Origin: an uncultured Oscillospiraceae bacterium
GTDB lineage: Bacteria > Bacillota > Clostridia > Oscillospirales > Ruminococcaceae
Reading direction: 5' to 3'
NCBI GenBank assembly: GCA_934466455.1
Contig: CAKSLF010000003.1
Coordinates: forward strand, 62,001 to 126,000
DNA length: 64,000 nt
Shown: positions 8,504 through 18,444 of the stretch, in pieces
Numbering within the stretch: the stretch's first letter is position 1
How the letters are laid out: every line of letters begins with the position of its first letter
Position numbers and translations under genes: made by a program
The notes under the pieces: generated by a model
The model's input: only the letters and a program-made list of their open reading frames with translations
The model's database searches: none
What the model was told of the DNA's origin: nothing

Positions 8504-9007
8504 TTATGCTGTCGGGTCGGCAAAAATACCTATTTTAGGCGGAAAACAAGTGAATACAAAGAAAAGCAGGGTAAGCATTGCGCAGGAGATGAAAAGAATC
8601 GAAAAATATTTTTCAGCCTTTCCGCTTTTACATAAAAAATAGAAAGCAATTACTCCTATGAGCACGCAAACGACAAATGTAAGAATGTTGAGCACGGCTG
8701 TGTTGTATCCGAGCACGCCGCTGTATGTATAGAATATAACGGGTATAAGTCCGGTGCTCAAAAGCGTTCCGAAAAGTCCGGCAGAAGCGGCTCCGTGCAT
8801 ATCGCCGAAAAAAAGGCGGGCTGCGCCGGAAAAAATCAGCATGGGGAAAAAGGTTAGCTTCATGTGTTCCCAAGTGGACTCGTTTACCGGCGCAAATATT
8901 CCGATAAAGAAGCTTTGACCGGATAAGTCATAGAAAAAATGCGCCGCAATACCAAGCAGAAGCACAAATATACCGCCGAACATCGTAAAAGCTTTAAGCC
9001 GATTCAA
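8504..9007 (-). CDS. Integral membrane protein, DUF6512-like
   Basis: A 167-residue protein of about five hydrophobic helices: residues 9-27, 50-68, 76-96, 104-124 and 133-153. The stretch IGIFAPVNESTWEHMKLTFF is a recognisable hallmark of a small family of unknown function (DUF6512 by memory). It lies just downstream of the folC terminator. No catalytic signature is visible. The start ATG is weakly supported by a ribosome site. Confidence 0.6.
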   Translation of the reverse strand: MNRLKAFTMFGGIFVLLLGIAAHFFYDLSGQSFFIGIFAPVNESTWEHMKLTFFPMLIFSGAARLFFGDMHGAASAGLFGTLLSTGLIPVIFYTYSGVLGYNTAVLNILTFVVCVLIGVIAFYFLCKSGKAEKYFSILFISCAMLTLLFFVFTCFPPKIGIFADPTA

Positions 9008-9009
9008 TT

Positions 9010-9063
9010 AAAAATCCCCGCTTTCTTTTGCATATATGGGCAGTATATGCAAAAGAAAGCGGG
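9010..9063 (-). terminator. Long perfect hairpin ending folC
   Basis: A 20-bp perfect inverted repeat (9017-9036 with 9044-9063, 7-nt loop) followed on the minus strand by a T tract. Unusually long for a terminator. Confidence 0.75.
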
Positions 9064-9086
9064 AAAAGAAGAAATTTATGCGGATT

Positions 9087-10382
9087 TTATAAGCCGGCCG
9101 TTTTTCCCTTGAACCGCATAAGGGTGGGGCGAAGCTCCGACGCAAGGTAGAGCGAACCGGCAACAACAAGTGAGTCCTCGGAGGAAAGGGAGGAAAGAGC
9201 GGCGTCAAGTGCCTGCTGCGCATTTTGTGCGGCGGAAACATCGCCGCAATATTTTTCGGCAAGCGAAGCAAGCTCTTCAGAAGAGATTGCACGGGGACTT
9301 TGAACCGGAACGGTAATTATATGCTCAAAAAGCGGGGCAAGTATGTTCATAACTCCGGCGCAATCCTTGTCCGCCATCATTCCGCAAAGGAGGGTACGCT
9401 TTTTCGGAAGAAATTTTTCAACATTTTCCGCAAGTACAGACGCTGCCTGCGGGTTATGAGCACCGTCGAGAATGACAAGAGGCTCTTTTGAGCATACCTC
9501 AAACCGTGCGGGAAACTTTGTTGCGGCAATGCCCTCGATAAGCTGCTCGTCGGTTACGGAAAATCCCTTTTCACGCAGGATATCCACAGCGGAAACAACG
9601 GTAATGGCATTGTTTATCTGATGAACTCCGCCAAGTGGAATCGAAAGCTCGGTTTTTCCGACAAGGAGGTCGGTTTCCTCTGCGGTTTCCGAAACAACTC
9701 TGCCTTTTCCTGCGGAACCCATAACAAAGGTTGCGCCAAGCTCGGCGCATTTGTTTATCATAACGGCTTTTGCGGCGGCACATTGGTTGGGGCAGGTAAG
9801 GAGAGTGCAGCCACTGCGCATAATTCCGCATTTTTCGGCGGTTATTTCCTCAACGGTGCCGCCAAGCTGTGCGGTATGGTCAAGACCGACGGAAGTTATA
9901 ATCTGCAAAATAGGCTCCGGAACGGAATTTGTTGCGTCAAAACGCCCGCCTATGCCCGCCTCGAGCACCACTATGTCACATTCCTCCTCCGCAAACCAAA
10001 GAAAAGCAGTGGCGGTTGTTATTTCAAAGGCGTTTAGCGTTGTTCCGTGCTCAAGCAGCTCTTCGGCGTGCTCACGCACGGTGCTCATTATTTTTGCAAG
10101 GCGTTTTCTGCCTATCATTTTTCCGTTTATCATCATGCGCTCTCTAAATTCGAGAACAAAAGGGGAAACATAACGCCCGGTTTTATATCCTGCCGTGCTC
10201 AAAACGGAGGCAAGCATAGCAACAGTGGAGCCTTTGCCGTTTGTTCCGGCAACATTGATTGTTTTTATGCGCTTTTCCGGGTTTCCGAGGGCGGAAAGCA
10301 GGGCTTTTATTCCGTCAAGGGACGGGATTTTTTTGAATCGTGGATATTCGGAAATATAGCTTACGCTTTCTTCAAAATCCAA
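9087..10382 (-). CDS. folC: Bifunctional folylpolyglutamate/dihydrofolate synthase
   Basis: Adds glutamate to folates so they are retained and usable. The 431-residue Mur-ligase-type protein has the P-loop GTNGKGSTVAMLASVL near residue 46, the omega-loop region YVSPFVLEFRERMMING, IGGRFDATN, and the C-terminal domain start LVILDGAHNPQAA. The start has AAGGAGGTGCG immediately upstream. It lies directly downstream of valS, the common valS-folC pairing of Firmicutes, although a strong hairpin separates them here. Confidence 0.95.
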   Translation of the reverse strand: MDFEESVSYISEYPRFKKIPSLDGIKALLSALGNPEKRIKTINVAGTNGKGSTVAMLASVLSTAGYKTGRYVSPFVLEFRERMMINGKMIGRKRLAKIMSTVREHAEELLEHGTTLNAFEITTATAFLWFAEEECDIVVLEAGIGGRFDATNSVPEPILQIITSVGLDHTAQLGGTVEEITAEKCGIMRSGCTLLTCPNQCAAAKAVMINKCAELGATFVMGSAGKGRVVSETAEETDLLVGKTELSIPLGGVHQINNAITVVSAVDILREKGFSVTDEQLIEGIAATKFPARFEVCSKEPLVILDGAHNPQAASVLAENVEKFLPKKRTLLCGMMADKDCAGVMNILAPLFEHIITVPVQSPRAISSEELASLAEKYCGDVSAAQNAQQALDAALSSLSSEDSLVVAGSLYLASELRPTLMRFKGKTAGL

Positions 10383-10396
10383 AAGCGCACCTCCTT

Positions 10397-10431
10397 AAAA
10401 AATACGGTGCCGGCGTTGGGTGCCGGCACCG
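10397..10431 (-). terminator. Terminator of valS
   Basis: CGGTGCCGGC (10405-10414) pairs with GCCGGCACCG (10422-10431); a T tract follows on the minus strand before the folC ribosome site. Confidence 0.75.
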
Positions 10432-10444
10432 CATTTTGAAAAAA

Positions 10445-13063
10445 TTATTTCATTGCGGCAATGGACTCTTCAAGCTTTGCCATGCGCTCCTTAAGCTTTG
10501 CAAGGCGGTCACGCTCCGCAGCAACAACATTTTCCGGTGCTTTGTTAACAAAACCGGGGTTGTTAAGGCGTCCTTCAAGCCCGGCAGCCTGCTTTTGGCA
10601 CTGCTCAATTTCTTTGTTAAGACGCTCAAGCTCCTTTGCGGTATCAATAAGCTCCGCCATGGGCATATAAATTTTTGCGGAATCGGTTATTACCTGAACT
10701 GCGCCGTTTTTATCAAATTCACGGTTTACCTCTACTTCGGAAGCGGAGGCAAGACGGAGGAAGAATGGGGCACACTGCTCAAAAACCTCACCGTTTTCGG
10801 CTTCGATAAATACGGTTGCTTTTTTGGAGGGGGGAACATTCATTTCTGCACGGCGGTTGCGGATGGCTTTAATTGCGTCCATAACCTTTGTAAAGTCTGC
10901 CGCTTCCTTTTCAAAGCGGTGCGCTTCGCTGTATTCCGGCCATGCGCTTACCATTATGGATTCGCCTTCATGGGGAAGAGCCTGCCAAATTTCCTCGGTG
11001 ATGTAGGGCATAAACGGATGAAGCAGCTTTAGCACGCCGGTAAGCACATAAACAAGAACCCTGCGTGCGGAGTCTGCGTTTTCTCCCTGGAGGCGCGCTT
11101 TTGCAAGCTCAATGTACCAGCTGCAATAGGTGTCCCAAATAAAATCAACGATTTTCTGTTCCGCAACGCCGATGTCGTAATTTTCAAGGTTATCTGTCGC
11201 TGCCTTGATAAGGTCGTTGTACTGGGAAAGGAGCCATTTATCCTCTATTGCAAGCTCCTCGGGAAGTTCGGTTTCATTAAAGTCCTCGGGAAGGTTCATA
11301 AGAACAAAGCGGGCTGCATTCCAAAGCTTGTTCGCAAAGTTGCGGCTGGAGATTACTTTTTCGTCGGTAAAGCGGGTGTCGTTTCCGGCAGAAATTCCGG
11401 TTACGAGGGCGAGGCGCAGGGCGTCCGCACCGTAGCTCTCGATGATTTCAAGCGGGTCGATACCGTTGCCGAGGGATTTACTCATTTTTCTGCCCTGTGC
11501 GTCACGAACAAGACCGTGGATTACAACATCGCTGAAGGGCTTTTTGCCGGTATATTTAAGTCCGGAGAAAATCATTCTTGAAACCCAAAAGGTGATTATG
11601 TCATATCCGGTAACAAGCACATTTGTGGGATAAAAATACTCATATTCGGGGGTTTTTTCCGGCCAGCCGAGGGTACTGAACGGCCAAAGGGCGGAGCTGA
11701 ACCATGTGTCGAGGGTATCGGGGTCCTGGTGAATTTTTTTGCTGTGACAATGCTCACATTCATGCGGCTCGCCGTCTATGCAGAGGGTATTTCCGCCGCA
11801 ATCATCGCAGTACCATACGGGAATACGATGTCCCCACCAAAGCTGGCGGCTTATGCACCAGTCACGGATATTCTCCATCCAATGGAAATAGTTTTTATCA
11901 AATCTTTCGGGAACAAAACGGACATCGCCGTTTTTGACCGCTTCGATAGCAGGCTCCGCAAGCTTTTTCATTGCAACGAACCACTGGAGAGAAACTCTCG
12001 GCTCGACGGTTGTGTGGCAGCGGTAGCAGGTGCCTACATTGTGCTCGTGTTCTTCAACACGGACAAGATAACCGCCCTCTTCAAGGTCCTTAACAATGGC
12101 TTTTCTTGCCTCGTATCTGTCCATTCCCGCATACTTGGGATAGTCCGCAACGATTTTTGCGTCGTCCGTAAGAACATTGATAATCGGAAGCTTATGGCGA
12201 AGACCGACTTCAAAGTCGTTGGGGTCGTGGGCGGGAGTTATTTTTACAACGCCCGTGCCGAATTCCATATCAACATATTCATCGGCGACAACCGGAATTT
12301 CTCTTCCGACAAGGGGAAGAGTAAGGGTTTTGCCGACATATTCGGTATATCTTTCGTCCTTTGGGTTTACTGCGACGGCGGTATCGCCAAGAAGGGTTTC
12401 CGGACGGGTCGTTGCAAGCTCAAGCCAGCCGGAACCGTCGGAAAGGGGATAGCGCAGGTGCCAGAAATGACCTGCCTGATCCTCGTATTCAACCTCTGCG
12501 TCGGAGATGGAGGTTTTGCAGCAGGGACACCAGTTGATTATGCGCTCGCCACGGTAGATAAGCCCTTCCTTATACAGGTCGGCAAATACTTTGCGGACGG
12601 CTTTGCTGCAGCCCTCATCAAGGGTAAAGCGTTCTCTGTCCCAGTCGCAGGAGGTGCCGAGCTTTTTAAGCTGATTGATGATAGTTCCGCCGTATTTTTC
12701 TTTCCAGTCCCATGCTCTTTCGAGAAAGCCCTCTCTGCCGACGGATTCCTTTGTAAGCCCCTCCGCACGCATATTTTCAACGATTTTTACCTCGGTGGCT
12801 ATGGAGGCGTGGTCTGTTCCGGGAAGCCACAGAGCCTCGTAGCCCTGCATACGCTTCATGCGGATAATGATGTCCTGAATGGTTTCATCCATGGCGTGTC
12901 CCATATGAAGCTTACCGGTTATGTTTGGCGGGGGAATGACCATGGTAAAGGGCGGTTTATTGGGATTTACCTCGGCGTGGAAATATCCGCCGTCCAGCCA
13001 AAACTGATAGATACGGTTTTCCACCTGTGCGGGGTCATAGGTTTTATCAAGTTCTTTGCGCAT
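10445..13063 (-). CDS. valS: Valyl-tRNA synthetase
   Basis: Charges tRNA-Val. The 872-residue class I synthetase has the HIGH-type motif in [18 protein letters not shown] (near residue 45), the editing domain with [15 protein letters not shown], and the KMSKS loop in [14 protein letters not shown]. It ends with the C-terminal coiled coil ([17 protein letters not shown]) seen in ValRS. No T-box leader was found upstream; instead a plain sigma-A promoter is present. Length and domain order are normal. Confidence 0.97.
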   Translation of the reverse strand: MRKELDKTYDPAQVENRIYQFWLDGGYFHAEVNPNKPPFTMVIPPPNITGKLHMGHAMDETIQDIIIRMKRMQGYEALWLPGTDHASIATEVKIVENMRAEGLTKESVGREGFLERAWDWKEKYGGTIINQLKKLGTSCDWDRERFTLDEGCSKAVRKVFADLYKEGLIYRGERIINWCPCCKTSISDAEVEYEDQAGHFWHLRYPLSDGSGWLELATTRPETLLGDTAVAVNPKDERYTEYVGKTLTLPLVGREIPVVADEYVDMEFGTGVVKITPAHDPNDFEVGLRHKLPIINVLTDDAKIVADYPKYAGMDRYEARKAIVKDLEEGGYLVRVEEHEHNVGTCYRCHTTVEPRVSLQWFVAMKKLAEPAIEAVKNGDVRFVPERFDKNYFHWMENIRDWCISRQLWWGHRIPVWYCDDCGGNTLCIDGEPHECEHCHSKKIHQDPDTLDTWFSSALWPFSTLGWPEKTPEYEYFYPTNVLVTGYDIITFWVSRMIFSGLKYTGKKPFSDVVIHGLVRDAQGRKMSKSLGNGIDPLEIIESYGADALRLALVTGISAGNDTRFTDEKVISSRNFANKLWNAARFVLMNLPEDFNETELPEELAIEDKWLLSQYNDLIKAATDNLENYDIGVAEQKIVDFIWDTYCSWYIELAKARLQGENADSARRVLVYVLTGVLKLLHPFMPYITEEIWQALPHEGESIMVSAWPEYSEAHRFEKEAADFTKVMDAIKAIRNRRAEMNVPPSKKATVFIEAENGEVFEQCAPFFLRLASASEVEVNREFDKNGAVQVITDSAKIYMPMAELIDTAKELERLNKEIEQCQKQAAGLEGRLNNPGFVNKAPENVVAAERDRLAKLKERMAKLEESIAAMK

Positions 13064-13103
13064 TGCCTGTGCCTCTTTTCTTGAATATTTACAGATACAT
13101 TAA

Positions 13104-13132
13104 ATTATACTTTATTATTGAGGTTAGTGCAA
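13104..13132 (-). promoter_or_regulatory. Sigma-A promoter of valS
   Basis: TTGCAC (13132-13127), 17-nt spacer, TATAAT (13109-13104) on the minus strand, about 40 bp before the start codon. No T-box stem or AGGGTGG-type sequence lies between. Confidence 0.75.
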
Positions 13133-13173
13133 CACAAAATTTCAAAAAAAGGCGGCGGTTTTGTAAATTTATG

Positions 13174-13210
13174 CGTAAAAAAACAGAAAAGCCGCTTTGC
13201 GGCTTTTCTG
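13174..13210 (-). terminator. Terminator of the two-component operon
   Basis: CAGAAAAGCCGC (13184-13195), TTT loop, GCGGCTTTTCTG (13199-13210), then a T tract on the minus strand. Confidence 0.85.
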
Positions 13211-13224
13211 CCTCGATAAATAAA

Positions 13225-14664
13225 TTATGCTTCCGTAAATTCAATCCAAAATTCGGAGCCGATGCCCACCTTGCTTGAAACGCCGTAGCCCGCATGGTTA
13301 AGCTCCGCCACGGCTTTTACAATGGCAAGCCCAAGCCCGGTTCCGGAGCCGGAGCCTTTGCGGTATCTGTCCCAAATTCCGTCGAGAAGCTCCGGAGAAA
13401 TTCCGGGTCCGTTATCTTTTACGGTTATGCGCACCTTGCCGTTGAAGCAGGCTTGAAGAATTGTGATTTCGGAACCCTTTCCGCTGTGGGTTATGGCATT
13501 GTTGATTAGGTTATACAGTGCCTCGGAAACAAGGGTTTCGTCTGCGCTTATAAATAGTTCCCGCTCCGGCTCAAAAGTAATTTTAGCTTTTCCGGGGTAA
13601 AGCCTTGAAAATTCATCCGCAAGGGAATGAACATCATCCGTAAGGCTGAAAATTGTCGGGCGCAGGTCGTAAGAGCCGCTTTGCAGCCTTGAAAGGTCAA
13701 GAATACCGTTTACAAGCTTTGTAAGGCGTTCTGTTTCGTCAACGATTATCTGAAGATTTTCCGCATTATCCTCTCCGGGAAGCTCCTGCATCATTTTGCC
13801 GTAGCCGCTTATCATGGTAAGAGGTGTGCGCAGGTCGTGGCTTACATTGGCAAAAAACTCCCGCCGAAGCTTTTCAACACGCAAAAGCTCACTTTTCATA
13901 TAATTAAGCGTATCGGAAAGGCGGGTTATCTCGCTGCAGCCTCCGCCGTAAAATACGGTGTTGTAGTTGCCGGTTGCAAGCTGCTCTGCGGATTTTGAAA
14001 GCCTTTCAATAGGCTTGGATATGGTTTTTGAAACAACAAGGGCACCCATAAAGCAAACCACCGCCATAATTACCGTAATAATAATAATCATATTGGTAAT
14101 AACTCCGGTAAGGGATTTTATCGGTTCAAGCTTTGCGATAAGCACGACCATGGAAGGCTCGCCGGTTTGGGACTGGGCAAGCTTTGCGCAAACTATATTT
14201 ATGTTTTTTGATTGCTTTGGAACATTGCCGGTAAAATGTGTAGGGTCGTATTCTATAATTTCGCCGTTTTCACTTACAAGGGCGGGACCGTCCGCCTCGC
14301 CGACATAAAGACCGTTTGAGCCGCTTGCAAGCGACCAATAGTCAAAAATTTTTGAGGAAGCCTTGTTAATTCTTACTGTGGTGGAACGCTCCGAAACGGA
14401 TTTTATAAATCCGTTTTGGTTAACGATATATATGGAGATATTATTATCTTGGCTTATGCTTGCGATAAGGCTGTTTATCTCCGGGTTATCTATATTTGCG
14501 GCAACAACGGCGGCTTCGTTTTTAAGCACCTGTTTTTTATAAAGACCGTATAGGCTGTCAAAAAGGGTAGCCTGCATGACCCATAGGATTATAAGAGAAG
14601 CGGCGGAAAAAGCCATAAACCATATAAAAAGCTTAAGGCGTATTGAAATTTTGTCATTCGTCAA
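13225..14664 (-). CDS. Membrane sensor histidine kinase
   Basis: Partner of the response regulator just upstream, which overlaps it by 11 bp. The 479-residue protein has a transmembrane helix near residues 10-32, an extracellular sensor region to about 180, a second helix near 187-212, a HAMP segment, and the HisKA box NVSHDLRTPLTMISG with the phosphorylated His. The ATPase domain follows with NNAITHSG (N box), DNGPGIS (G1) and GTGLGLAIVKAV (G2). The arrangement is that of PhoR/ResE-type kinases. The signal is not deducible from sequence. Confidence 0.92.
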   Translation of the reverse strand: MTNDKISIRLKLFIWFMAFSAASLIILWVMQATLFDSLYGLYKKQVLKNEAAVVAANIDNPEINSLIASISQDNNISIYIVNQNGFIKSVSERSTTVRINKASSKIFDYWSLASGSNGLYVGEADGPALVSENGEIIEYDPTHFTGNVPKQSKNINIVCAKLAQSQTGEPSMVVLIAKLEPIKSLTGVITNMIIIITVIMAVVCFMGALVVSKTISKPIERLSKSAEQLATGNYNTVFYGGGCSEITRLSDTLNYMKSELLRVEKLRREFFANVSHDLRTPLTMISGYGKMMQELPGEDNAENLQIIVDETERLTKLVNGILDLSRLQSGSYDLRPTIFSLTDDVHSLADEFSRLYPGKAKITFEPERELFISADETLVSEALYNLINNAITHSGKGSEITILQACFNGKVRITVKDNGPGISPELLDGIWDRYRKGSGSGTGLGLAIVKAVAELNHAGYGVSSKVGIGSEFWIEFTEA

Positions 14665-15325
14665 AGCGATAGCCGACCCCTCTCAAGGTAGAGATGCATT
14701 TGCTGTAAGGACCGAGAATTTTGCGAAGCTGCTTTATATGGGTATCTATCGTGCGGTCGTCGCCGAAGAAATCATAGCCCCAAACCTCGTTGATAAGCTT
14801 TTCTCTGGAGAGGGCAATGCCTCTGTTTTTTACAAGGAAGAAGAAAAGGTCATATTCCCTTGGCGACATATCAACCCGAACGCCGTCAACGGTAACAATG
14901 CGCCCGGTAAAATCAACGGTAAGCCCGCCGTAGGTATAAACCTCCTTTGCCTCCGGAACGGTTGCGCCGCCCCGCTTTAGAACTGCGGCAACACGCATCA
15001 TAAGCTCGCGGGGAGAAAAGGGCTTTACAACATAATCGTCTATTCCGAATTCAAAGCCGTGGATTTTGTCGTATTCTTCGCCTCTTGCAGAAAGAATGAT
15101 TATCGGAACATTTGAGAATTTGCGGATTTCCTTGCAGGCGGAAAAACCGTCAAGCTCCGGCATCATAACATCCATTATGACAATATCAAAATTTTGGTCA
15201 CGGCAAAGCTCCAACGCCTGAAGTCCGTTGGAAGCTTCGCTTACCTCATAACCCTCAAATTTTGCGTATTTCTTGATAAGATCTCTTACACGAAGCTCGT
15301 CGTCAACAATAAGAATACGGCTCAT
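14654..15325 (-). CDS. OmpR/PhoB family response regulator
   Basis: A 223-residue DNA-binding regulator. The receiver domain has the phospho-Asp in IVIMDVMMPELDGF (about residue 53), the switch Ser/Thr in ILSARG and the Lys in VVKPFSPRELMMRV. The C-terminal winged helix ends with DTHIKQLRKILGP and RGVGYRF. It is the first gene of a two-gene operon with the kinase. Upstream repeats at 15417-15448 look like a possible autoregulatory site. Confidence 0.94.
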   Translation of the reverse strand: MSRILIVDDELRVRDLIKKYAKFEGYEVSEASNGLQALELCRDQNFDIVIMDVMMPELDGFSACKEIRKFSNVPIIILSARGEEYDKIHGFEFGIDDYVVKPFSPRELMMRVAAVLKRGGATVPEAKEVYTYGGLTVDFTGRIVTVDGVRVDMSPREYDLFFFLVKNRGIALSREKLINEVWGYDFFGDDRTIDTHIKQLRKILGPYSKCISTLRGVGYRFDE

Positions 15326-15416
15326 TTGCGAACACTTCCTTTCGTAGTCGCAGTATACTGCACAAATTTATCATAAGTTTATCATAATATCACAGAGTGT
15401 GCAAATTGTGATGAGC

Positions 15417-15448
15417 TTATTCACAAAAGGTCACAAAACCGTGAATAA
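15417..15448. promoter_or_regulatory. Candidate operator upstream of the two-component operon
   Basis: TTATTCAC (15417-15424) and GTGAATAA (15441-15448) form an inverted repeat. It also holds two direct TCACAAAA repeats ten bases apart (15421 and 15431), the spacing favoured by OmpR-type regulators. Function is inferred only. Confidence 0.35.
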
Positions 15449-15475
15449 ACCGTTAATTAAGCCGAAAAACGCTGC

Positions 15476-15979
15476 TTATTCGCAAAGGTTTACAAGAAGA
15501 AGCCCTCTTTCCTCCGCACAATGCCAGCAATGGGCTGTTCCCTTTGAAAAACCGTCGTAATACCCGATTATCATTGAGGAGTTTTCCACCATATACAGGT
15601 TTCGGCTCAGTTCGCAGCCGAAAATGTGTTCCCGGCAGACAAAATGACAGCCGGAAACGGTGTCCATAATCTTTTCAATTCTTTTGCGGATGGCTGCGCT
15701 GTGATCTTTTGGGGAGGAGGCACAGGGAAAAGCCGCAAAGAGCTTTATGTCCGGGTAGTTATCCATAAGGCATATAACAGCCTCCGCCGCAAAGAGGTCA
15801 AACCCCTCCGCCATTCCGCTTATGAAGTTGCGGATGCCGCCTTCGTATGCGTTTTCAACGGCTTCCAAAATTCGCTTTTTAAGCAGAATAATTTCGTCGG
15901 AAGCCTCGTTCCCTCCGCAGGGCAGGCGGGGAGAGCGGGGTCCGGTAAAGCAGCAGGTGGCAGCTTTTTCGCAGTTCAT
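15476..15979 (-). CDS. SLOG/DUF1273-like nucleotide-binding protein
   Basis: A 167-residue Rossmann-like protein: ATCCFTGPRSPRLP at the N-terminus, ISGMAEGFDLFAAEAVI in the middle, and MIIGYYDGFSKGTAHCW near the end. These match the YpsA/DUF1273 branch of the SLOG superfamily, which binds nucleotides or related ligands; the cellular role is not settled. Its start overlaps the stop of the upstream membrane acyltransferase gene by ATGA, so they are co-translated. Confidence 0.75.
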   Translation of the reverse strand: MNCEKAATCCFTGPRSPRLPCGGNEASDEIILLKKRILEAVENAYEGGIRNFISGMAEGFDLFAAEAVICLMDNYPDIKLFAAFPCASSPKDHSAAIRKRIEKIMDTVSGCHFVCREHIFGCELSRNLYMVENSSMIIGYYDGFSKGTAHCWHCAEERGLLLVNLCE

Positions 15980-16731
15980 ACGGTCGTTCCCCTTTCAACT
16001 ATCCAAAAGAATGCCCAAAGCAGGGCGTAAATTACGGGCTGGTGAAGAATATAAATAACCAAAGTGTTGGAGCCTATTGCGCAAAGAAGGGAGCTGTGCT
16101 TTTTCATCATAAAATCGGGGATTTTGCGCTCCTTAAAGTATTTTCCGATAAAGCAGCCGGAGAGAAACAGGAAAAACCAAGGCACAAGAGGAAAATAATC
16201 TGCCGAGGAAAAGCCCGGAGCGGGCAGCCCGAGGGGGGCAAGCAGATTCGTAAAATAAAGATTTTCCGGAATATCCGCTTTTCCGAAGAATACCGTTCCG
16301 GAAGAAAAACCTCTTGTGCAGAAAAAAGCGGCAAGAGAGAAAACTCCGCAGAGCAGGGCGGGGGCTTTTGCAATCGCCTTCCGGAAAAGATAGTATATCA
16401 TTATGGACGCTCCGAGAAAATGCAGAACGCCGAACCAGATAATCATATCCGGCATAAAGAAATATGTTCCGGCGGTCATAAGCATACCGGCGGCAAATAC
16501 CGTTGTGCCGTGGCGCAAAGCATTTTTTGTAAGCCGGCAGGAAATTCCCGCAATTATGATAAAGGTACAGCAGATACAAAGCTGGAAGGTATTCCAGCCC
16601 GCAGAATCAAAATTAAATTTAAGTCCGAATATGTACCGTAGGTCGTATGCGGCATGATAAATTATCATTCCGATAAGCGCAAGCCCTCTAAGCTCATCAA
16701 GAAAAAATATGCGCCCGTTTTTTTTTGCCAC
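15976..16731 (-). CDS. HGSNAT-like membrane acyltransferase (DUF1624)
   Basis: A 251-residue multi-pass membrane protein starting with RIFFLDELRGLALIGMIIYH, the signature of the heparan-alpha-glucosaminide N-acetyltransferase catalytic family. It has about seven helices and ends near VIYILHQPVIYALLW. Such proteins move acyl groups across or at the membrane; the bacterial substrate is unknown. The GTG at 16731 is chosen because CGGAGG lies 8 nt upstream. Reading could extend in frame far upstream, but that part overlaps the divergent gene and lacks homology. Coupled to the SLOG gene. Confidence 0.75.
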   Translation of the reverse strand: MAKKNGRIFFLDELRGLALIGMIIYHAAYDLRYIFGLKFNFDSAGWNTFQLCICCTFIIIAGISCRLTKNALRHGTTVFAAGMLMTAGTYFFMPDMIIWFGVLHFLGASIMIYYLFRKAIAKAPALLCGVFSLAAFFCTRGFSSGTVFFGKADIPENLYFTNLLAPLGLPAPGFSSADYFPLVPWFFLFLSGCFIGKYFKERKIPDFMMKKHSSLLCAIGSNTLVIYILHQPVIYALLWAFFWIVERGTTV

Positions 16732-16960
16732 AAAAGCCACCTCCGAAAAAACAAAAATACGCCAATAACAGTATAACATAAATACCCGCCTGCGGCAGCA
16801 TTTTTTTGAAATTAGTGTAAACATTCTTCTTTTCCCTTGTATGTGAGGGTGTTTTTTGATATACTTTAATCTAAATAAAGCTTTGCCCAACGGCAAAAAA
16901 CATACACGATTAAGCGAAAACAGAGCAAAAAGCCTTGCGCTTTTACCGAAAGGACATATT

Positions 16961-18388
16961 ATGCAAAACAAAAATAACGGTTGGAAACAGCCCGAAGAAA
17001 AATTTCCGGAAGCGGAGCTTGAGGACAGCTTCAGCGGATTTTTCAGTGCGGATGAAGAAGCTTCTTTAGCCAAAGGAAAACACCGCCGCCGCAGCTCCGG
17101 CGGACCCGATATTCTTGCGGTCGCAGACGAGCAGGACGAGGGATTTATAATCAAAGAGGTTGTCGCCGTAGGCGAAGAAAACGGCGCAATGCAAGCCGTA
17201 AAGCCTGCGGAAGAGGCTTCTGCGGAGGAACCGGCAGCCGTGCCCGTACCGGAGCAGCCGAATTGTGAGGAACCTGTTTCCGCAGAAGAACAAGCCCCCG
17301 CAGCAGCGAAAGAAGACTGGCAAACTGACGGTTCCGCAGAGGAAAACGGTGCGGCGGAAGAATCGGAAGAAGCCCCGGAGCAGCCCGCCGAGGCAGGGGA
17401 AAATAACGCCGAGAGCAAAGAAAAATCCGAAGAAGCTTTTGCCGAAAAGCCGAAAAAGCAGAAAAAGGTACTTTTTGCAAGGGCAAAAAAAGTTATAAAG
17501 AAAAAAAGAAGCCACCGCTATGTTGCTGCCGTTGGGGCGGTGCTTATTGCACTTGCCATTGTAGGCGCAATCTCCGTTGTTTCTCTCGGCGTGCGGCTTG
17601 TAGGAAGAATAATAGACAACACCGACCAAAAGGAAGCTTTTGAGTGGAAGATATACCCGGTGCTTATGCTTGACCCGGCAACCTTTGACGACCCGGCAAA
17701 GCTTGACAATGTGTTCCTGCTTAAAACGGCAATGTGGTCAACCCTGCTTGAACACCGCACCGTATATAAATACGACGAAGAGGGAATGCTGCTTGTTCCG
17801 GCTTCTGACCTTGATGTTGCCGCAAAAAAGCTTTACGGAGATTCCGTTCTTCTTCAGCACCAAACCTTCTCCGAAGAATACGAATATTTTTATCGCTACG
17901 ACCCGGATACGAATACATATCTTGTTCCGGTTTCAAGCCAAACGGCAAGCTATACGCCTAAGGTTGCGAAAATAAGCAAAAACGGAGATATTTATACCCT
18001 CGTAGTGGGATATGTGGAGCCTTCCACCCTCTGGACAATAAGCGAGGACGGCTCTTTTACGGAGTCGATTCCAAGCAAATACCTCTATTATGATTTGCAA
18101 AGGGTAAAAGGCGGAAACTTTATCATAAAGTCAATCCGCAATATACCTCTTGAGGAGCTGCCGGACGATCTTGAGGTTGCAAGCCAGCAATCCCTTAACC
18201 AGACGCATTATATCGACTACAACGAAGAATACCAGCAATACCTTGCAGAGCAGCAGGAAAAGCTCTATGCAGACAAAAATTTTGAAAACACTCCCGAACA
18301 AAACAGCTCCGCAGCGGAAAGCACTCCCGAACAAAACAGCTCCGTAGCGGAAAGCACTCCCGAACAAAGCGGAAGCGAAAACGAATAA
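16961..18388 (+). CDS. Single-span membrane protein with acidic N-terminus and C-terminal repeats
   Basis: A 475-residue protein of unknown function. Residues 1-150 are rich in Glu, Ala and Pro and probably disordered. A Lys/Arg-rich stretch (KKVIKKKRSHR) precedes one transmembrane helix near residues 187-212, which fits a cytoplasmic N-terminus and an outside domain of ~260 residues. The tail carries three copies of the motif TPEQNSS with AAES/VAES between, encoded by 33-bp tandem repeats. The ATG at 16961 follows AAAGGA. I recognise no domain; it may be a cell-envelope protein. Confidence 0.7.
   Translation: MQNKNNGWKQPEEKFPEAELEDSFSGFFSADEEASLAKGKHRRRSSGGPDILAVADEQDEGFIIKEVVAVGEENGAMQAVKPAEEASAEEPAAVPVPEQPNCEEPVSAEEQAPAAAKEDWQTDGSAEENGAAEESEEAPEQPAEAGENNAESKEKSEEAFAEKPKKQKKVLFARAKKVIKKKRSHRYVAAVGAVLIALAIVGAISVVSLGVRLVGRIIDNTDQKEAFEWKIYPVLMLDPATFDDPAKLDNVFLLKTAMWSTLLEHRTVYKYDEEGMLLVPASDLDVAAKKLYGDSVLLQHQTFSEEYEYFYRYDPDTNTYLVPVSSQTASYTPKVAKISKNGDIYTLVVGYVEPSTLWTISEDGSFTESIPSKYLYYDLQRVKGGNFIIKSIRNIPLEELPDDLEVASQQSLNQTHYIDYNEEYQQYLAEQQEKLYADKNFENTPEQNSSAAESTPEQNSSVAESTPEQSGSENE
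18290..18375 (+). repeat. 33-bp tandem repeat in the membrane-protein gene
   Basis: About two and a half copies of a 33-bp unit beginning ACTCCCGAACAAAACAGC. The copies are nearly identical, so slippage could vary the copy number in frame. Confidence 0.75.
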
Positions 18389-18408
18389 GCTCAAATAATC
18401 TTTTTGAG

Positions 18409-18440
18409 AATCACACCCGCAGAAATGCGGGTGTGATTTT
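18409..18440 (+). terminator. Terminator of the repeat-tailed membrane protein gene
   Basis: AATCACACCCGC (18409-18420) pairs with GCGGGTGTGATT (18427-18438). Confidence 0.75.
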
Positions 18441-18444
18441 ATGC

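Noticed and set aside
11729..13084. Long plus-strand reading frame opposite valS
   Set aside because: It is the antisense image of a clear valyl-tRNA synthetase and has no recognisable domain. Similar antisense frames over ppdK, ftsH, ade and the E1-like gene were discarded for the same reason.
13064..13200. T-box leader upstream of valS
   Set aside because: No AGGGTGG-type T-box sequence or specifier stem; a simple sigma-A promoter lies ~40 bp from the start.
18290..18375. CRISPR array, suggested by regular repeats
   Set aside because: The repeats are in frame inside a gene, have no unique spacers, and no cas gene is present in the window.
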